From the NCBI RefSeq assembly GCF_004522095.1, contig NZ_SPUI01000003.1, positions 1,054,001 through 1,118,000 on the forward strand: DNA of 64,000 nt, given 5' to 3'. The position numbers and the translations under genes are program-made. A model generated the notes under the pieces. That model was not told the DNA's origin. It ran no database searches and saw nothing but the letters and a program-made list of their open reading frames with translations. Numbering within the stretch: the stretch's first letter is position 1; the number at the start of each line of letters is the position of its first letter. Of the stretch, positions 60,278 to 64,000 are shown in pieces. Origin of the DNA: Nocardioides sp. 503 (lineage in GTDB: Bacteria > Actinomycetota > Actinomycetes > Propionibacteriales > Nocardioidaceae).

Positions 60278-62158
60278 TCAGCGGGCCTTGCGCAGGAAGG
60301 CCTCCAGGATCGGGCCGGCGGTGCGGGAGCCGGAGGCCCCGACCTCGACGAAGACCGCCACCGCGAGGTCGCCCTGGGCCGCGATCATCCATGCGTGGGT
60401 CTGGACCCGGCCGTCGCGCTCGAACTCGGCGGTGCCGGTCTTGGCGATCACCTCGGGCCCGGGGACGTCCAGGAGCCCGGCGCCGCTGCCGTCGGTGACG
60501 ACCCCGCGCATCATCGCCTTGAGCTCGCGCGCCTCGCTCGGGCTCAGCGCCTTGACGTCGGGCGGCGTCACCTCGACCGAGGGCAGCAGCCGGGGGACGA
60601 CCACGGCGCCGCGCTGCACCGAGGCGACCACCGCCGCCATGGCCATCGGCGAGGCCAGGATCCGCCCCTGCCCGATCAAGTTGGCGGCCTTCTCGGTGCG
60701 TGAGGCGGCCGGCTCCACCTGGCCGAAGTAGGCCGGGAAGCCGAGGTCGTGGTCGATGCCCAGGCCGAGCGCGGAGGCGGCCTCGAAGAGGTCGAGCTCG
60801 CCGAGCCGGGGCGCCTGGGAGATGAAGGCGGTGTTGCAGGAGTTGGCCAGGGCGGTACGCAGCGGGATCCGGCCGATCGCCGAGGCGGGGTAGTCGGAGT
60901 AGTTCTTGAAGCGCTTGCCGTCGACGGTGATCGTCGTGGTGCACGGCACGGGGGTGTCGGGGGTGACGCCGGCGCGCAGCAGCGCCAGGGCGCTGGCGGC
61001 CTTGAACGTCGACCCGGGGGCGAACTGCCCGAACGTGGCGATGTTCTGGCCACCGGTGCCGGGACCGTTGGCGGCGACGAGGAGGTCGCCGTTGCTCGGG
61101 CGGAGGGCGACGATGGCGCTGGACGGCCCGACGTCGCGCAGCAGCAGCTCCGCCTCGATCTGCAGGTCGAGGTCCATCGTGAGCTTCAGCGGCTTGCCCG
61201 GGGCCCCGTCCACGCGGAACAGCTCGCGCTCCTTGCCGTCGGAGCCGACCGCGTTGACGACGGCACCCGGGGTGCCCTGCAGCTGCTCGTCGTAGCGGGA
61301 CTGCAGGCCGGAGAGCCCGGCCTGGTCGCCCGGCTGGTAGCGCTCGGGCTCCTCGGCCACCATCTCGGCGGTGACCTCCCCGACGGTGCCGAGGATCGGC
61401 GCCGCGAACTCGCGTGACGGCGCCAGGGGTACGTCGTCGCCGAGGGCGCGGGCGCCGGGGATCTGCTCGTAGCCGTCGCCGACGCGCTCCGGCACCTCGT
61501 CGGCGCGGTAGACGATGGCCTCGACGAACGCGAGCTCGCCCGCACCCGTGACCTGCTTGACGAAGGGGGCGACGTCGATGCCGACCAGCCGGGCGAGCCG
61601 GCGCGCCGAGGCACCGGCCTGGGCCTTCGGCACCTGGCCGCGGTCGATGCCCAGGCGGACGACGTCGCGGGGGGTGACGATCTTGAGCCCGCGCGCGCCG
61701 AGGATGTCGCCGCGAGGGGCGCGGACCGGCGTGAGGTCGAGGGTCGTCGACTCCCCCAGCGTGGGCTCGACCAGCTCGCGCGTCCACACGACCTGCCACT
61801 CGTCGTCGACGCGGGTCAGCGTCGCCTCGCTGTCGTAGGTCCAGGGCTGGTCCGGGCTGACCGGCCAGGACCACGAGAGCGTGGCGGTCGCGGTGTCGCC
61901 CTCGGTGGCGACGTCACCGGCCTCGACGGCGGGCTCGACGTCGCCCATGCCCTCGACGACCTCGCCCAGCTCGGCCTTGACCTCCGCCGACGTCACCTGG
62001 GTGAACGTGACGTCGGCGAGGTCACCGCTGACCAGCCCGGCGGCCAGCGCCTCCGCGGCCGCGTCGGGGGCCGGGCCCTCGTCGGCCGGGTCGCCCGAGG
62101 AGTCGCACGCGGCGAGGAGCAGGACGAGCGCGGTAAGGCCCGCGAGGCGAGAACGCAT
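60278..62158 (-). CDS. Class B penicillin-binding protein with MecA_N domain, lipoprotein
   Basis: 626 residues. The N-terminus MRSRLAGLTALVLLLAAC ends in a lipobox, so lipid anchoring at Cys18 is likely instead of a membrane helix. An NTF2-like MecA N-terminal domain (about 30-140) precedes a PBP dimer domain (about 145-300) and a transpeptidase domain with Ser383-x-x-Lys386 (STFK), Ser440-x-Asn (SCN) and Lys573-Thr-Gly. It cross-links peptidoglycan outside the membrane; MecA-type members can have low beta-lactam affinity, though that cannot be predicted here. The ATG is preceded by AAGGGA. Confidence 0.92.
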   Translation of the reverse strand: MRSRLAGLTALVLLLAACDSSGDPADEGPAPDAAAEALAAGLVSGDLADVTFTQVTSAEVKAELGEVVEGMGDVEPAVEAGDVATEGDTATATLSWSWPVSPDQPWTYDSEATLTRVDDEWQVVWTRELVEPTLGESTTLDLTPVRAPRGDILGARGLKIVTPRDVVRLGIDRGQVPKAQAGASARRLARLVGIDVAPFVKQVTGAGELAFVEAIVYRADEVPERVGDGYEQIPGARALGDDVPLAPSREFAAPILGTVGEVTAEMVAEEPERYQPGDQAGLSGLQSRYDEQLQGTPGAVVNAVGSDGKERELFRVDGAPGKPLKLTMDLDLQIEAELLLRDVGPSSAIVALRPSNGDLLVAANGPGTGGQNIATFGQFAPGSTFKAASALALLRAGVTPDTPVPCTTTITVDGKRFKNYSDYPASAIGRIPLRTALANSCNTAFISQAPRLGELDLFEAASALGLGIDHDLGFPAYFGQVEPAASRTEKAANLIGQGRILASPMAMAAVVASVQRGAVVVPRLLPSVEVTPPDVKALSPSEARELKAMMRGVVTDGSGAGLLDVPGPEVIAKTGTAEFERDGRVQTHAWMIAAQGDLAVAVFVEVGASGSRTAGPILEAFLRKAR

Positions 62159-62196
62159 GCGTCCCTTCTAGCATCCGTCGCCCTCGGGCCTCGCGA

Positions 62197-63213
62197 TCAG
62201 TGGCGGGCGAGCCACCGCTCGAGGTCGATGCCCGCGCGCCGGGCTGCCACGCGTGCGGCACGCGTGGTCAGGTCGGGCACGCGGAACGTCTCCGGCTCGA
62301 TGCGCGCGTCGACCGCGGCGTAGCGGCGCTGGGAGGCCAGGATCTCCGCGGCCGGCACCCGCGCCCCGTACGACGTGGTGGTGCCGCGCGCGGCAGCGCC
62401 GGTCAGCAGCGGGCTGACCAGCGGCGCATAGCCGGAGGAGTGGCCGAGGCGGTTGGGGTGGTAGCTCTCGCTGATCGGGTTGGACAGCCCGTTGAGCCAC
62501 TCGGGGCTGTCGCAGACGGCGTGGCCGGTGAAGCGGCTGGTGGGGTTGGCGAAGGTGAAGCCGCGCGCGGACGCGGCGGCGGCCAGCTTGCTGTTGAGCA
62601 GGTCGGCGGTCTGGTTGAGCCGCGTCTCCTCCGCGGGGGAGAACCACGTGAGGGCGTTGCAGTCCTCGCCCTGGAAGATCCGGGGGTAGCCCACGACGAC
62701 CACCTTGGCGCTGGTGGCGCGTGAGCGGATCGCGGAGTACAGCGTGCTCAGGCGGCCGGGCAGGGTGGTGCGGATGAAGGCCTGCGCGGTGTCGATGGCG
62801 CCGTCGCAGTCGCCGGCCCACCAGGGCGTGGCGCACTCGGTGAGCACGCCGGTGAAGTCGGCGTCGTTGCCGCCGACCGAGAGCGTGACGTAGCGCGTGG
62901 TCCCCGACAGCGCGCTGAGCTGGGCGCTGGTTACGTCGGCGATCTTGGCGCCGGAGCAGGCGCGCAGGTTCAGCGCGTAGCCGCGGGCAGCAGCGAGCAG
63001 GCTCGGGTAGGCGTACGTCGAGCGCTGGCAGGAGGTGCCGTCGGCGAGGTAGGAGCGGGTGCCCGTGCCGGAGGAGTAGGAGTCGCCGAGGGCGACGTAG
63101 GACGGACCGGCCGCCTGGGCGGGCGGGGCCACGAGGAGCGTGGCCGTGGTGCCCAGCGTGGTGGCCAGCGCTGCCAGGGCGAGCAGGGCGGGACGAGCGA
63201 GACGTGTGAGCAC
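62197..63213 (-). CDS. Secreted SGNH/GDSL-family lipase or esterase
   Basis: 338 residues. The signal peptide (LARPALLALAALATTLG) is cleaved near PAQA-AGPS. Block I is ALGDSYSSG with catalytic Ser45, block III is SVGGNDADF, and block V is SYHPN with His252. The cysteine pattern (SCQRS, RACSG, ECATPWWAGDC, EDCN, AVCDS) resembles the Streptomyces SGNH lipase group with three disulfides. It hydrolyses short- to medium-chain esters outside the cell. The GTG at 63213 follows GGAGG; an upstream ATG at 63273 would mask the signal peptide. No regulator adjoins it directly. Confidence 0.92.
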   Translation of the reverse strand: MLTRLARPALLALAALATTLGTTATLLVAPPAQAAGPSYVALGDSYSSGTGTRSYLADGTSCQRSTYAYPSLLAAARGYALNLRACSGAKIADVTSAQLSALSGTTRYVTLSVGGNDADFTGVLTECATPWWAGDCDGAIDTAQAFIRTTLPGRLSTLYSAIRSRATSAKVVVVGYPRIFQGEDCNALTWFSPAEETRLNQTADLLNSKLAAAASARGFTFANPTSRFTGHAVCDSPEWLNGLSNPISESYHPNRLGHSSGYAPLVSPLLTGAAARGTTTSYGARVPAAEILASQRRYAAVDARIEPETFRVPDLTTRAARVAARRAGIDLERWLARH

Positions 63214-63272
63214 GTGAGACCTCCGAGACGCGGGCCGCCACGGCGGTGTGGCGCGCGTCACACACCATGCCA

Positions 63273-63713
63273 CTACCAGTGGGGCGTCGACCAGAGCGCG
63301 CCGCCGTCGGCCGCTCCGGTCACGAGGTCCTCGACGTGGTCGCGGAAGCGCGGGCAGGTCGCGATGTCGTGCGCCCGGCAGCGCAGCGCGTGCTCGGTCA
63401 TCTCCCGCGAGCGCTGCATCTCGAGCATGCGCCGGTCGAGGTCGGCGACGTGCTGCTCCAGCACCCGGTGCCGGTCGCCGGACTCCGCGTCCAGCAGCAC
63501 CAGGATCTGCTCCAGGCTCATCCCCGCGGCCTTGCTGCGCAGGATCACCGCGACGCGGTAGACGTCGTCGCGACCGTAGCGGCGTCGCCCGCCGCCGTCG
63601 CGGACCGGCGCGAGGAGGCCGACGTCCTCCCAGTGGCGCAGGACGTGGGTGGCCACCCCGAAACGGGCCGCGAGCTCGCCGACCGACAGGTCGACCTGGG
63701 CGCTTGACTTCAT
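63273..63713 (-). CDS. MerR family transcriptional regulator, thiol-containing
   Basis: 146 residues. The MerR winged helix is LSVGELAARFGVATHVLRHW followed by GLLAPVRDGGGRRRYGRDDVYRV, then a dimerisation helix (about 75-110). Two cysteines, Cys112 and Cys120, lie in RCRAHDIATCPRF, an arrangement unlike SoxR's four-cysteine cluster and possibly a disulfide or metal switch. The ATG at 63713 is chosen over 63746 because the operator dyad overlaps it. The divergent promoter carries a CTTCATG/CATGAAG dyad in a 19-bp spacer, so it probably both represses itself and activates the flavoprotein gene opposite. Confidence 0.88.
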   Translation of the reverse strand: MKSSAQVDLSVGELAARFGVATHVLRHWEDVGLLAPVRDGGGRRRYGRDDVYRVAVILRSKAAGMSLEQILVLLDAESGDRHRVLEQHVADLDRRMLEMQRSREMTEHALRCRAHDIATCPRFRDHVEDLVTGAADGGALWSTPHW

Positions 63714-63734
63714 GTCAACATGAAGACACATCCT
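63704..63734 (+). promoter_or_regulatory. MerR-type promoter of the thioredoxin-reductase-like gene
   Basis: TTGACT (63704-63709) and CATCCT (63729-63734) are separated by 19 bp. The perfect dyad CTTCATG-TCAA-CATGAAG (63708-63725) fills the spacer and overlaps the merR start codon on the other strand. Confidence 0.7.
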
Positions 63735-63771
63735 CGTGACTGACACAAGTTCTCGACGTCAGGAGACGCAG

Positions 63772-64000
63772 ATGCAGATCGACCAGTACGACGTGATCGT
63801 GGTCGGCGGCGGACCCGCCGGCCTCCAGGCGGCCCTCACCCTGGGCCGCATGCACCACCAGGTGCTGCTCCTCGACTCGGGGAGCTACCGCAACGACCCG
63901 ACGGGTCACCTGCACAACTTCGTGACCCGTGACGGGACGCCGCCCTCGGAGTTCCGTGCGCTCGCCCACCGCGACCTCGACGAGTACGCCACGGTCGAGC
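63772..64000 (+). CDS. NAD(P)/FAD-dependent oxidoreductase, thioredoxin reductase-like (3' end cut by window edge)
   Basis: Only the first 76 residues are present. They show the FAD-binding VVGGGPAGLQAALTLGR, an acidic end of beta-2 in LLLDSG, and HNFVTRDGTPPSEFR, which is typical of thioredoxin-reductase-like pyridine nucleotide oxidoreductases lacking the usual name-giving CxxC at this position; whether a disulfide follows lies outside the window. The ATG at 63772 follows AGGAGACG. It is divergent from a MerR gene and has a MerR-type promoter, suggesting redox or electrophile induction. Confidence 0.85.
   Translation, partial: MQIDQYDVIVVGGGPAGLQAALTLGRMHHQVLLLDSGSYRNDPTGHLHNFVTRDGTPPSEFRALAHRDLDEYATVE

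Overview
The window is very G+C-rich actinobacterial chromosome. Frequent GTG starts, 1-4 bp overlaps between successive genes, leaderless-type promoters and the gene families present all suggest Nocardioides or a close relative in the Propionibacteriales; this is inference, because no rRNA or tRNA gene is present. About 50 protein genes fill it, one cut by each window edge. I saw no tRNA, rRNA, CRISPR array, insertion sequence or prophage gene, and no gap without a gene exceeds 300 bases.

Region 1-12.6 kb is lipid and acyl-CoA catabolism. A TetR-headed operon carries a TIGR03084 protein and an AtuA/DUF1446 protein. A second operon encodes an acyl-CoA dehydrogenase, a short-chain dehydrogenase, an APH-fold phosphotransferase and a histidine phosphatase. 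A fadA-fadB beta-oxidation operon lies opposite a MerR regulator whose likely operator sits in a 19-bp promoter spacer. Region 12.6-24.3 kb is mixed: a DEAD-box helicase, an NAD(P)-binding protein, a CPBP protease, CsbD, a Baeyer-Villiger-type monooxygenase, a CaiB CoA transferase, a polar amino-acid ABC transporter, and a PadR-fadH pair.

Region 24.3-42.6 kb is envelope and carbohydrate related: an 1873-residue secreted metallophosphoesterase with lamin-tail and Ig-like domains, a C-S lyase, a UDP-sugar dehydrogenase, GH1 beta-glucosidase opposite a pirin, and a secreted GH18 protein downstream of an Ig-like surface protein, a membrane protein and a NarL-type two-component system. Region 42.8-50.3 kb has the order dagK, ADPS-like flavoprotein, TetR, glpD, which I recall as matching an M. 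tuberculosis locus. Here glpD runs in frame, with no stop, into an ECF sigma factor, followed by an MDMPI-fold protein and a LuxR regulator. Region 50.3-64 kb holds a GT61 glycosyltransferase, an MFS exporter with a SoxR-box-like promoter, a semialdehyde dehydrogenase, a candidate small RNA, an M4 protease, a large LuxR/AAA regulator, a lipoprotein penicillin-binding protein, an SGNH esterase, and a MerR regulator opposite a thioredoxin-reductase-like flavoprotein.

Two themes cut across the window. First, many transcription-unit heads have an A-xxx-T -10 hexamer ending 6-7 nt before the start codon, which predicts leaderless mRNAs; the others have Shine-Dalgarno sequences. Second, several families of short palindromic repeats occupy gene junctions, and one copy lies in frame inside a dehydrogenase gene.
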